The notes under the pieces are model-generated. The model searched no databases. It was not told the DNA's origin and was given only the letters and a program-made list of their open reading frames with translations. DNA of 15,924 nt from DASZMJ01 sp035551935 (GTDB lineage Bacteria > Planctomycetota > Planctomycetia > Isosphaerales > Isosphaeraceae), in NCBI GenBank assembly GCA_035551935.1, contig DASZMJ010000619.1, forward strand, positions 1-15,924. The letters run 5' to 3'. A program made the position numbers and the translations under genes. Position 1 is the stretch's first letter. Every line of letters begins with the position of its first letter. Positions 6,910-15,924 of the stretch are shown here, piece by piece.

Positions 6910-7833
6910 TCACTCCCGGTCGTACTGCACGAACGCGAAGCGCGTGCTGTCGGGCGACCAAGAGTTGACGTTGAGGGTCCCCTGGCCGCCGTGGAGGCGG
7001 AGCAGCTCGCGGATGGGGGCGGGTTCGAGCCTGGGACCGGGCATGGGCATGCGGCGGAGGACGACGTCCTTGCCGGCGGGGTGGCCGACGGTGCCCTTGG
7101 GGAAGGAGACGAAGACGAGATACTTGCCGTCGGGCGAGGGGTGGGGGAACCAGTCCTCGAGGTCGTCACTCGTGACGCGCTCGGCCTTGGCGTCGTCGGG
7201 GCCGGCGCCGGCGGCGGGGATGCGCCAGATGTCCCAGCTCCCGGAGCGATCCGAGTTGAAGTAGATCCAGGCGCCGTCGGGCGAATAGTCGGGGCCGTCG
7301 TCGTAGCCCGTGTGCGACGTCAATCGTCGCTCGGGGCCGCCGTCGGCGTCGATGGCGTAGAGGTCGAAGTTCTTGTCGCGCTGGGCGCAATAGGCGAGCG
7401 TGCGGCCGTCGGGCGACCAGCCGTGGAAGTAGCTCGGCGTCTTCTCGGTCAGGCGCCGCGGCGCCCCCCCCTCGAACGGCAGCGTGTAGATGTGCCCCGC
7501 CGAGATGGCGAGGGTCTTGCCGTCGCGGGTGATGCCGTGATCATTGTTGATGTTCTTGACGTCGCCCGTCGGGATGACCTCGGGCTCGCCCCCGGTGGCC
7601 GACAGCCGCCAGAGCTTCCCCTCGGCGTTCAGGACGAGCCACTTGCCGTCCGGCGACCAGTTCGGCGCCTCGAAGTGCCGCGGCCCTTCGTAGACGACCC
7701 GCGGATTCCGGCCGCCGGCGTCGACGATCGTCACATGGCAACCCGGCCCGCCGCGCTGCTGCGCCAGCAGGGGCGAGGCGCAGGCGAGGAGGAGGACCGG
7801 CCATTTGCCATCGGCCATGATTCTCATTTTCAT
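6910..7833 (-). CDS. Secreted PD40/TolB-like beta-propeller protein
   Basis: 307 residues starting at ATG 7833, with GGAGG 6 nt upstream. A signal peptide covers about 1-25 (WPVLLLACASPLLAQQ). The rest is a run of WD40-like PD40 repeats, each with an SPDG-type turn: APNWSPDGKWLVL, HGITRDGKTLAI, FHGWSPDGRTLAY, GPDYSPDGAWIYF, FPHPSPDGKYLVF, VNSWSPDSTRFAF. That makes six blades, as in the TolB propeller. Such exported propellers bind proteins or glycans; no catalytic domain is attached. It starts 26 bp after the enolase-superfamily gene, so the two very likely share a transcript and an exported setting. A longer frame upstream of 7833 belongs to another reading frame of the enolase gene and is not part of this protein. 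Confidence 0.92.
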   Translation of the reverse strand: MKMRIMADGKWPVLLLACASPLLAQQRGGPGCHVTIVDAGGRNPRVVYEGPRHFEAPNWSPDGKWLVLNAEGKLWRLSATGGEPEVIPTGDVKNINNDHGITRDGKTLAISAGHIYTLPFEGGAPRRLTEKTPSYFHGWSPDGRTLAYCAQRDKNFDLYAIDADGGPERRLTSHTGYDDGPDYSPDGAWIYFNSDRSGSWDIWRIPAAGAGPDDAKAERVTSDDLEDWFPHPSPDGKYLVFVSFPKGTVGHPAGKDVVLRRMPMPGPRLEPAPIRELLRLHGGQGTLNVNSWSPDSTRFAFVQYDRE

Positions 7834-7859
7834 GGGATTCCTCCGTTCTTCGAGGAGGG

Positions 7860-9215
7860 TCAGAGCAGCCCGCCGGTCCAGCCCGGCTCGAGCTTGCGCA
7901 TCAAGGTGCCGTCGTCGCGACGGGCCATGCCGGCCTTGCGGTAGACCTCGTGGGCGCGGGCGACCTTGTCGCGGTCGAGCGCGACGCCGAGGCCGGCCCC
8001 GGCGGGGACGGCCATCCGGCCGTCGCGGATCGGGAGCGTGGGGCCGGCGAGGATGTCGGCGTCGGCGACGAGCCAGGGGTAGTGCGTGTCGCTGGCGCAG
8101 GTCAGGCCCGGCACGACGGCCGCCAGGTGGATCATCGCGGCCATCGTCACCCCGGCGTGGCTGTTGCTGTGCTGGCTCAGCGTCCAGCCCGCCACCTTCG
8201 CGATCGGCTCCAGCGCCTGGCACGCCGCGATGCCGCCGAAGTAGTGATGATCGAGCAAGAGCACGTCGATCGGATGGACGCGGAGCGCCTCGGGGACGTG
8301 CGCCACGCTCGTGACGCACATGTTCGTGCTCATCTTCAGGCCCGTCTCCTGGCGGACCTCCGCCATCGGCCCCTGGCCGGCGACGGGGTCCTCGTAGTAT
8401 TCGAGGTTCAGCGGCTTCAGGCGCTCGCCGATCCGCAGGGCCGTCTCGAGCCTCCAGCGCGCATTCGGGTCGATGCGCAAGAGCGCCTCGCGGCCGAGGC
8501 GGTCGGCCAAGGCCTGCATCGTCTCGAGCTCGACCTCGGGCGCGAGCACCCCGCCCTTCAGCTTGAAGACGCGGAATCCGAAGCGCTCGCGGAACTTCGC
8601 CGCCATCTCGGCCATCGCGGAGGGCGACCGGACCTCGCCCCAGTCGTCGAGGGCCTTGTCCCCCTTGCCGCGCGCGTCGGCGAGGTGTGGGTCGGCGAGG
8701 ATGACGGGGTGGTCGCTCGCGTAGCGGTAGAAGAGGTATGCCGCGAACTCGACCTCCTCCCGCACCGGGCCGCCCAGCAGCTCGCAGAGCCGTCGCCCCG
8801 TCGCCTTGCCGCAGGCATCCAGGCACGCCAGTTCGATCCCCGCGTAGGCGCCCATGTTCCGCGACGAGATGGCTTGCGCGAACGACCGATACGCAAAGGC
8901 ATCCTTGCCTTCGATGATCGTCCTCGCCTTCTCCAGCGCCGCCGTCGTCCCCGCGCCGCCGACCGTCTCGCCGACGCCGACGATCCCCGCGTCGGTCTCG
9001 ACCTCGACCACGTTCCTCAGGAAGTACGGCCCGTGACAGCCGCTCGCCGCCAGCAGGGGCGGGTCCGGCAACGCGATCGGCGTGACCTTCAGCCCCGTGA
9101 TCTTCAAGGGGCCGTTCGCCTTCGAGGGGGTGTCGGCCCTCGTGGTTCGATTCGTTCCGCCGCCGACCCAGCCGAGGGCCGCGAGGCGGAGGATGTGGCG
9201 ACGGTGGAGCGTCAT
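7860..9215 (-). CDS. Enolase-superfamily dehydratase, glucarate-dehydratase-like, Tat-exported
   Basis: 451 residues. A twin-arginine signal (HRRHILRLAALGW, residues 4-16) predicts folded export. After a short linker come the enolase N-terminal cap (about 40-170) and the (beta/alpha)8 barrel. Visible catalytic residues match the glucarate dehydratase group: K218 and K220 (FKLK), metal ligands D249 (RIDPNARW), E275 (YYEDP) and N298 (STNMC), and the His-Asp dyad D322 (LLLDHH) and H349 (SQHSNSH). The C-terminal GLGVALDRDKVARAHEVY and EPGWT also fit that group. It probably dehydrates an acid sugar, with Mg2+; the exact substrate is unknown, and export is unusual for glucarate dehydratase. Start ATG 9215 has AAAGGGA upstream. 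Residues 20-36 are encoded by interspersed-repeat-like DNA. The PD40 gene follows 26 bp later. Confidence 0.92.
   Translation of the reverse strand: MTLHRRHILRLAALGWVGGGTNRTTRADTPSKANGPLKITGLKVTPIALPDPPLLAASGCHGPYFLRNVVEVETDAGIVGVGETVGGAGTTAALEKARTIIEGKDAFAYRSFAQAISSRNMGAYAGIELACLDACGKATGRRLCELLGGPVREEVEFAAYLFYRYASDHPVILADPHLADARGKGDKALDDWGEVRSPSAMAEMAAKFRERFGFRVFKLKGGVLAPEVELETMQALADRLGREALLRIDPNARWRLETALRIGERLKPLNLEYYEDPVAGQGPMAEVRQETGLKMSTNMCVTSVAHVPEALRVHPIDVLLLDHHYFGGIAACQALEPIAKVAGWTLSQHSNSHAGVTMAAMIHLAAVVPGLTCASDTHYPWLVADADILAGPTLPIRDGRMAVPAGAGLGVALDRDKVARAHEVYRKAGMARRDDGTLMRKLEPGWTGGLL
9144..9160 (-). repeat. Copy of the ACGAACCGAA-type repeat inside a coding region
   Basis: Read on the minus strand this is GCGGAACGAATCGAACC, matching 14 of the first 15 bases of the GCGGAACGAACCGAA form found four times at 390-630. 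It encodes GGTNRT just after the Tat signal of the enolase-like protein. The field at 166-630 gives the same peptide flavour (GTNR) when translated. Confidence 0.65.
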
Positions 9216-9268
9216 GTCATCCCTTTCTCAGTCCCGAGCCCGATGACGTTTTCGATCGGCCCTCGTAG

Positions 9269-9286
9269 GGCAGGGCTTGCCCTGCC
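9269..9286. repeat. 18-bp palindrome between genes
   Basis: GGCAGGGC-TT-GCCCTGCC, perfect 8-bp arms around TT, in the 84-bp gap between the 191-aa unknown gene and the enolase-like gene. No T-run follows on either strand, so a classic terminator is not supported, though it could attenuate or stabilise mRNA. It shares the CCCTGC/GCAGGG core with the hairpin at 46-110 and may belong to the same palindromic family. Confidence 0.7.
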
Positions 9287-9299
9287 GTCCCTCGCGGAT

Positions 9300-9872
9300 C
9301 TACGGCAACTCATCAGATCCCCAATTCGGCGATGGAAACGCCCATTGGCTGACGACGGACTTTCCCGTGACACGCCACGCGCTGTCAGTCCACTTCAGCT
9401 TGAGGTCGTCGCGTTCGCCGGTCTGATCGCCACTCCGCATGAGGCTGACTTCCACCTCGGAGTCGCTGATCCATCGCCGAATCTCGATCAAGGCCGCGAC
9501 CCTTGGCTCTCCCGTATCGCGGCCGTAGGTCGTTTCAATGTAAAAACCTATCGATCCATGGGTCATTGTGAAGGGCGCTGCAGAGAGCTTGCGGACTCGA
9601 CACGGGAGGCCGACGACTCGGGCGAGGAAGGCATCGGTCGGGTCGCGCCTGTCTTCGAACGAGAGGAAAACGATCTCGCCTTTCCGCATCCTGCCCGCGA
9701 GGTCGCGCACGACGGCCTCGCGCACGTCGTCGCCCATCGTCGCGAGCCGCTCGGCGTCGGTCTTCGGCCGAAAATGCCCGAAGACGAGGGCCGCGACGCC
9801 CACCAGGGCCATCGCGGCGGCGATCGTGAGGCGCAGGCCGCGGGGCCGGCGCAGGGTCGGGTGGATGGCCAT
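9300..9872 (-). CDS. Small membrane-anchored hypothetical protein
   Basis: About 190 residues, no family recognised. A basic N-terminus (RRPRGLR) precedes one transmembrane segment (LTIAAAMALVGVAALVFGHF). A short helical part follows (ERLATMGDDVREAVVRDLAGRM), then a strand-rich domain with alternating hydrophobics (GSIGFYIETTYGRDTG, VEVSLMRSGDQ, DLKLKWTDSAWRVTGKSV). The C-terminal pattern resembles small exported planctomycete proteins and immunity-like folds, but I would not assign one. Two adjacent ATG codons exist (9875 and 9872). GAGG is 7 nt from the second and only 4 from the first, so I prefer 9872. It lies between the aquaporin and the enolase-like gene, all on one strand, 45 bp after the aquaporin. 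Confidence 0.8.
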   Translation of the reverse strand: MAIHPTLRRPRGLRLTIAAAMALVGVAALVFGHFRPKTDAERLATMGDDVREAVVRDLAGRMRKGEIVFLSFEDRRDPTDAFLARVVGLPCRVRKLSAAPFTMTHGSIGFYIETTYGRDTGEPRVAALIEIRRWISDSEVEVSLMRSGDQTGERDDLKLKWTDSAWRVTGKSVVSQWAFPSPNWGSDELP

Positions 9873-9917
9873 CATCGGACCTCGCCGGGCCGGGGCCGGG
9901 GAGCGGTCGGGGTGGGG

Positions 9918-10700
9918 TCAGACCACCTCGACGACCGGCTCGGGCCTCTTCGCGCCGCCGAGGTCGCTGCCGGCGGGCTGGGCGGGGGGATACTTGAGGA
10001 ACAGGAGCGTGTAGATCCAGCCGGCGATCGCCCCGCCGGCCACGGGGCCGAGCCAGTAGACCCAGTGGTTGCCCCAGTCGCCGGAGGCCATCGCCGGGCC
10101 GAGCGCCCGCGCCGGGTTCATGCAGCCGCCGGTCATCGGGCCGATGGCCAGGATGTCGAAGGCGACCGTCAGGCCGATCGCGAAGCCGCCGACCTTCGGC
10201 CCGTTGGGGTCGACCCCGGTGCCGAAGACCGCCGTGACGAGGAAGAACGTCGCGATCGCCTCGACGAGGACCGCCTGCCAGAGCGTCACGCCGTGCGCGA
10301 CCGTCGGCAGGCCCCCCGCCGCGGCGCCGAAGGTCGTCTCCGGGACCGCGACCTTGACGGCGAACGCGGCCAGGACGCCGCCCGCCAACTGGCTCAGGAT
10401 GTAGACGACCGCGGCGACCAGGCCCATCTGCCGCGAGAGCAGGACCGACAGGCTCACCGCCGGGTTGAAGTGGCCGCCCGAGACCTTCCCGAGCGCCGTG
10501 ATCGCGATCGCCAGCGCCAGGCCGTGCGCCAGGGCCACGCCGAGCGGGCCCGAGCCCGTCTCCGTCGAGGCCAGGCCGACGGTGCCCCGGGCTGCGTCGG
10601 CCAGCACGCCCTTGTTCATGCAGATGGCCATGATGCCCGCGAAGCACAGGAAGAACGTGCCGATCATCTCGGCCACCGCCCGGCGGAACAGGGGAGACAT
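9918..10700 (-). CDS. Aquaporin (MIP family), AQP8/TIP-like filter
   Basis: 260 residues with six transmembrane helices and both NPA boxes: SGGHFNPAVS (N79) and GGCMNPARALGPA (N195). Aligned by eye to AqpZ and AQP8, the aromatic/arginine filter is H59, I183, G192, R198. That set is the one known from plant TIP2 and is close to AQP8, which pass ammonia as well as water; AqpZ has Phe, His, Thr, Arg. The stretch NHWVYWLGPVAGG is also AQP8-like. The C-terminal tail is short, charged and cytosolic. Start ATG 10700 has GAGG 7 nt upstream; longer frames to 10901 run into the promoter region of the topoisomerase operon. It is divergent from that operon across 224 bp. Confidence 0.95.
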   Translation of the reverse strand: MSPLFRRAVAEMIGTFFLCFAGIMAICMNKGVLADAARGTVGLASTETGSGPLGVALAHGLALAIAITALGKVSGGHFNPAVSLSVLLSRQMGLVAAVVYILSQLAGGVLAAFAVKVAVPETTFGAAAGGLPTVAHGVTLWQAVLVEAIATFFLVTAVFGTGVDPNGPKVGGFAIGLTVAFDILAIGPMTGGCMNPARALGPAMASGDWGNHWVYWLGPVAGGAIAGWIYTLLFLKYPPAQPAGSDLGGAKRPEPVVEVV

Positions 10701-10757
10701 GGCGGACCTCGCTACGACCGATGAATGAAGGAAGCGGACGCGACGACCGCCCCCAGG

Positions 10758-10784
10758 TTTATGACGGCGGTCCGCCCCGGTCAA
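10758..10784 (-). promoter_or_regulatory. Possible promoter for the aquaporin gene
   Basis: On the minus strand, TTGACC (10784-10779, 5 of 6 to TTGACA) and CATAAA (10763-10758, 4 of 6 to TATAAT) lie 15 bp apart, shorter than ideal. An 11-bp palindrome (GGCGGTCCGCC, 10765-10775) sits between the boxes and could be a regulator site. Weak evidence. Confidence 0.3.
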
Positions 10785-10830
10785 TCGGGCTCTCCCGGGA
10801 CCTCTTACGGAATTTTTGTACATTAGGTGC

Positions 10831-10859
10831 TTGCCCGGGACGGCCGAAGCGGGTATCTT
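10831..10859 (+). promoter_or_regulatory. Possible promoter for the topoisomerase operon
   Basis: TTGCCC (10831-10836) and TATCTT (10854-10859) are each 4 of 6 to consensus, with a 17-bp spacer. They sit beside the only AT-rich patch of the 224-bp divergent region (10808-10826). Transcription would start near 10866, giving a leader of about 60 nt before ATG 10925. Confidence 0.4.
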
Positions 10860-10924
10860 GGGCGGGCGTCGGGCGTTTTTTGGGCGGGTCGAAGGACTCA
10901 AAGGGCGGGGCGGAGCCGAGGCCC

Positions 10925-13381
<2,457 letters not shown>

Positions 13382-13396
13382 GCGGAGGGACGCCCC

Positions 13397-13567
13397 ATGG
13401 CCACCATCCCCGACGCCTTGACCGAGGACGCGTTCCTCTACGACGAGGGGGGCCGGCCGTCGCAGGTCGAGGCGCCGGACTGCATGGTCGTCCGCGCCGA
13501 CGAGCTGGCGGCCGAGGTGGAACGCCTGCGGAACGAGTTGAAGGACCGAGGGGCCGAGGGAGCGTGA
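13397..13567 (+). CDS. 56-aa hypothetical protein in the topoisomerase operon
   Basis: A small gene with a strong GGAGGG 7 nt before ATG 13397, 15 bp after the stop of topoisomerase subunit A. The 56 residues show an acidic, strand-like first half (ALTEDAFLYDEGGRPSQVE). A short helix with heptad-like spacing follows (ADELAAEVERLRNELKDRG), likely a small coiled coil for dimer formation or docking. Codon use (mostly G or C in third position) matches its neighbours, which supports real coding. Its stop overlaps the GTG start of the next gene by 4 bp (GTGA, 13564-13567). No family recognised. Position suggests a link with the topoisomerase, but function is unknown. Confidence 0.78.
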   Translation: MATIPDALTEDAFLYDEGGRPSQVEAPDCMVVRADELAAEVERLRNELKDRGAEGA

Positions 13568-13980
13568 GGACCGTCCAGGGCGGGGGACTTCGACGGCCGG
13601 GGGCGATGGTCATGATCGCGGGAATGGGGCTCGACGTCGCGAATCCGATCACCCTGCTGGCGGTCCGCGAAGCCGACGGCCGCGGGTCGCCGCTCTACCT
13701 CGGCGCCCTCGACGCCGGCGGCCTGCACCGCCTCGCCTGGAAGCGGAGCGGACCCCCCGACGACCCGACCGACGACGACCCCGAACCCGAGGACGAGTTC
13801 CCGCACGTCCTCCTGACCATCGCCGCCGACGGCCGCGTCACCATCGCCGACGGCGGCGACGGCCCCGCCGCCACCCTCCGCGCCGAGGACGAGGGCCGCG
13901 CCCTGGTCGTCGTCGTCTCGCTGATCCGAGCGGGCGCCCCGCGGCCGGCGGCCGAATTGAACAGGAAAGGATGCGTTTGA
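13564..13980 (+). CDS. Hypothetical protein of about 138 aa in the topoisomerase operon
   Basis: No family recognised. The frame ends in TGA 13978-13980, which overlaps the ATG of topoisomerase subunit B (TGATG), so translation is coupled. I chose GTG 13564 because it overlaps the previous stop by 4 bp with GAGG just upstream. ATG 13606, 13612 or 13624 are alternatives, and the clearly protein-like part starts near the last (MGLDVANPITLLAVRE). Features: strands GSPLYLGALDAGGLHRLAW and HVLLTIAADGRVTIADG, an acidic Pro/Asp linker (DDPTDDDPEPEDE), and a hydrophobic strand (ALVVVVSLIRAG). No signal peptide or membrane helix. Both flanks are topoisomerase subunits, so an accessory role is a fair guess but unproven. 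Confidence 0.72.
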   Translation: MRTVQGGGLRRPGAMVMIAGMGLDVANPITLLAVREADGRGSPLYLGALDAGGLHRLAWKRSGPPDDPTDDDPEPEDEFPHVLLTIAADGRVTIADGGDGPAATLRAEDEGRALVVVVSLIRAGAPRPAAELNRKGCV

Positions 13981-15896
13981 TGGCTTCCGGATCGTATACC
14001 GCCGACTCGATCACCGTGCTGGAGGGCCTCGAGGCCGTCCGGCGCCGCCCGGGCATGTACATCGGCGGCGTGGGCAAGGAGGGCTTGCACCACCTGCTCT
14101 GGGAGGTCGTCGACAACTCGGTCGACGAGGTGATGAACGGCCACGCCTCGCGGATCGTCGTGACGCTCGAGGCCGACGGCAAGACGGTCTCCGTCGCCGA
14201 CAACGGCCGCGGCATCCCCGTCGACCGCCACGCGAAGACCGGCATGAGCGCCCTCGAGACGATCCTCACGACCCTCCACGCCGGCGCCAAGTTCGACGAC
14301 GACGCCTACAAGGTCGCCGGCGGCCTGCACGGCGTCGGCGCCAGCGTCGTCAACGCGTTGAGCAAGTCGCTCGTCGCCGAGGTCCGCCGCGACGGCCGCA
14401 CCTACTCCCAGCGCTACCGACGCGGCAAGGCCCTCGGCCCCGTCGAGCGCGGCGAGCCGGCGCGCGGCACCGGCACCACGATCACCTTCACCCCCGACCC
14501 CGACGTCTTCGACGCCGTCGCCTTCGACCCGGCCCTCATCGCCGAACGCCTCGAGGTCAAGACGTATTTGAATAAAGGTCTGACCATCCAGCTCGTCGAC
14601 CTCCGCGCGAAGTCCAGCGTCGAGTTCCGCCACGAGGGGGGCGTCGCCGACTTCCTCGACGCGATCACCGCCGCCCGCGGCGACGCCCGCGTCGCGCCCT
14701 TGCCCTTCGTCCTGGAGCGCGACGAGGACGAGCTCCGCGTCGACCTGGCGCTCTGCTGGACCGAGGCGACGACCGAGGACGTCCGCTCGTTCGTCAACAC
14801 GATCCCGACCCGCGACGGCGGCACGCACGAGCAGGGGTTGCGCGAGGCGGTCAAGGGGGCGGTGCTCCGGTTCATGACCGCGCACGAGCTGGTCAAGAAG
14901 GGGATGGAGATCAAGCCCGAGGACATCCGCGAGGGGCTCGTCGCCGTCCTCTCGACCTGCGTCCACGAGCCGCAGTTCCAGGGCCAGACCAAGGACCGGC
15001 TCAACAACCCCGAGATCCGGGCGCTGGTCGAGTCGCTGATCCGGCCCAGGCTCGAGGACTTCCTGCTCAAGAACAAGAGCGTCGGCGACGCGATCGCCAA
15101 CCGCGTCATCTCGGCCGCCCGCGCCCGCGAGGCCAGCCGCGCCGCGGCCGTCCAGGTCCGCCGCAAGACGGCCATCAGCAACCGCCTGAACCTCCCCGGC
15201 AAGCTCCACGACTGCGACAGCACCGACCCCGAGCGCTCCGAGCTGTTCATCGTCGAGGGCGACTCCGCCGGCGGCTCGGCCAAGCAGGGGCGCGACCGCG
15301 ACATCCAGGCGATCCTGCCGCTCAAGGGCAAGGTCCTCAACGCCGAGCAGGCCGGCAAGGCCAAGGTGCTCGACAACAAGGAGCTGACCGACATCGTCAG
15401 CGCCCTGGGCTGCGGCATGGACGACCACTACGACCCGTCCCGGCTCCGCTACGGCAAGGTCGTCCTCCTGACCGACGCCGACAGCGACGGCCACCACATC
15501 GCCACCCTCTTGTTGACCTTCTTCTATCGCCACCTGCCCGGCCTCTTCGCCGACGGCCGCATCTATCTCGCCTGCCCGCCGCTCTACAAGGTCTCGCACG
15601 GCAAGGAGACCCACTGGGCCCCCGACGACGCCGCCCGCGACCGCATCCTCGCCAAGCTCCCGAAGAACGCGAAGCCGAACATCACCCGCTTCAAGGGCCT
15701 CGGCGAGATGCCCGCCAACCTCCTCTACGAGACCACCCTCGACCCCTCCCGCCGCCGCCTCCTCCGCGTCGTCGTCCCCGACGAGGACCGCCCCTACACC
15801 GAGCGGACCGTCACCGACCTGATGGGCAAGGAGCCCGAGGCCCGGTTCCAGTTCATCATGGCCGAGGCATACACGGCCAAGGACATCGACGTCTGA
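13980..15896 (+). CDS. Type IIA DNA topoisomerase subunit B (GyrB/ParE family)
   Basis: 638 residues, the usual length for GyrB/ParE without the enterobacterial insertion. The GHKL ATPase shows E42 and N46 (WEVVDNSVDE), D74 (VADNGRGIP) and the glycine lid GGLHGVG (114-120). Next is the transducer QTK loop (Q336-K338). The TOPRIM domain has E426 (EGDSAGGSAKQGRD) and the metal triad D499, D501, D503 (LTDADSDGHH), then TRFKGLGEMP. QGRDRDIQAILPLKGKVLN is closer to GyrB than to ParE, whereas the partner A subunit lacks a clear GyrA box, so gyrase or topoisomerase IV stays open. It would pair with the subunit A encoded at 10925. Start ATG 13980 is favoured by its TGATG overlap with the previous stop and AGGAAAGG 9 nt upstream; ATG 13971 would sit right on that site. 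No terminator is visible in the last 28 bases. Confidence 0.96.
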   Translation: MASGSYTADSITVLEGLEAVRRRPGMYIGGVGKEGLHHLLWEVVDNSVDEVMNGHASRIVVTLEADGKTVSVADNGRGIPVDRHAKTGMSALETILTTLHAGAKFDDDAYKVAGGLHGVGASVVNALSKSLVAEVRRDGRTYSQRYRRGKALGPVERGEPARGTGTTITFTPDPDVFDAVAFDPALIAERLEVKTYLNKGLTIQLVDLRAKSSVEFRHEGGVADFLDAITAARGDARVAPLPFVLERDEDELRVDLALCWTEATTEDVRSFVNTIPTRDGGTHEQGLREAVKGAVLRFMTAHELVKKGMEIKPEDIREGLVAVLSTCVHEPQFQGQTKDRLNNPEIRALVESLIRPRLEDFLLKNKSVGDAIANRVISAARAREASRAAAVQVRRKTAISNRLNLPGKLHDCDSTDPERSELFIVEGDSAGGSAKQGRDRDIQAILPLKGKVLNAEQAGKAKVLDNKELTDIVSALGCGMDDHYDPSRLRYGKVVLLTDADSDGHHIATLLLTFFYRHLPGLFADGRIYLACPPLYKVSHGKETHWAPDDAARDRILAKLPKNAKPNITRFKGLGEMPANLLYETTLDPSRRRLLRVVVPDEDRPYTERTVTDLMGKEPEARFQFIMAEAYTAKDIDV

Positions 15897-15924
15897 GGCC
15901 CGATCGCCCGGATTTCCCGCCATT

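Noticed and set aside
7834..8826. N-terminal extension of the PD40 protein
   Set aside because: The open frame overlaps the enolase-like gene in another frame. The PD40 gene has its own ribosome site and signal peptide at 7833.
7950..10724. 924-codon plus-strand frame
   Set aside because: Antisense to the enolase-like, 191-aa and aquaporin genes. Its low-complexity Arg/Asp/Ala-rich translation carries no motif, whereas the minus strand has clear families.
10876..10881. T-run as an intrinsic terminator upstream of topoisomerase subunit A
   Set aside because: No GC-rich stem with complementary arms precedes it; the flanking G-rich stretches cannot pair with each other.
13695..15923. 742-codon minus-strand frame
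   Set aside because: Antisense of topoisomerase subunit B, which has every expected motif on the plus strand.

Overview
The window is very GC-rich and gene-dense, with almost every third codon position G or C. A planctomycete, most likely of the Isosphaeraceae type, is my inference. It rests on the combination of a Tat-exported enolase-superfamily enzyme, a TPR/multihaem cytochrome c, a DUF4139 protein, a PD40 protein and an intergenic field of short degenerate repeats. No rRNA or tRNA is present to prove it.

Layout. Positions 1-737 hold no convincing gene. They contain a strong 28-bp inverted repeat, a short CTCCA tandem and about nine copies of an ACGAACC(C/G)AA motif. From 738 to 2802 (minus) lies a DUF4139 (MuiA-like) secreted-protein gene broken by a 123-bp miniature transposon-like element with inverted ends and a 10-bp target duplication; removing exactly 133 bp restores the frame. 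On the plus strand follow a two-CBS-domain protein (3026), a 140-aa unknown (3486) and a membrane-anchored TPR/seven-haem cytochrome c (4021) with its own good promoter. Converging on it is a minus-strand cluster. Listed from its upstream end, it holds a small anchored unknown (9872), a glucarate-dehydratase-like enolase-superfamily enzyme (9215), a PD40/TolB-like propeller (7833), and a 4-bp-overlapping pair: an unknown 156-aa protein plus a HEPN-type protein (6854-5833). An aquaporin (10700-9918, minus) lies upstream of this cluster and diverges from a four-gene plus-strand operon. That operon is type IIA topoisomerase subunit A, a 56-aa protein, an about 138-aa protein, and type IIA topoisomerase subunit B.

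How the genes work together. The two topoisomerase subunits form the A2B2 enzyme; the two small genes between them are linked by a 4-bp overlap and a TGATG stop/start overlap, so they are co-translated with it. The overlapping 156-aa/HEPN pair looks like a two-component, toxin-antitoxin-like module of unrecognised type. The enolase-like enzyme and the PD40 protein are 26 bp apart, and both carry export signals, so they probably act in the periplasm. The most interesting points are the miniature element that cleanly knocks out the DUF4139 gene, the overlapping HEPN pair, and the repeat family that also appears inside the coding linker of the enolase-like gene.
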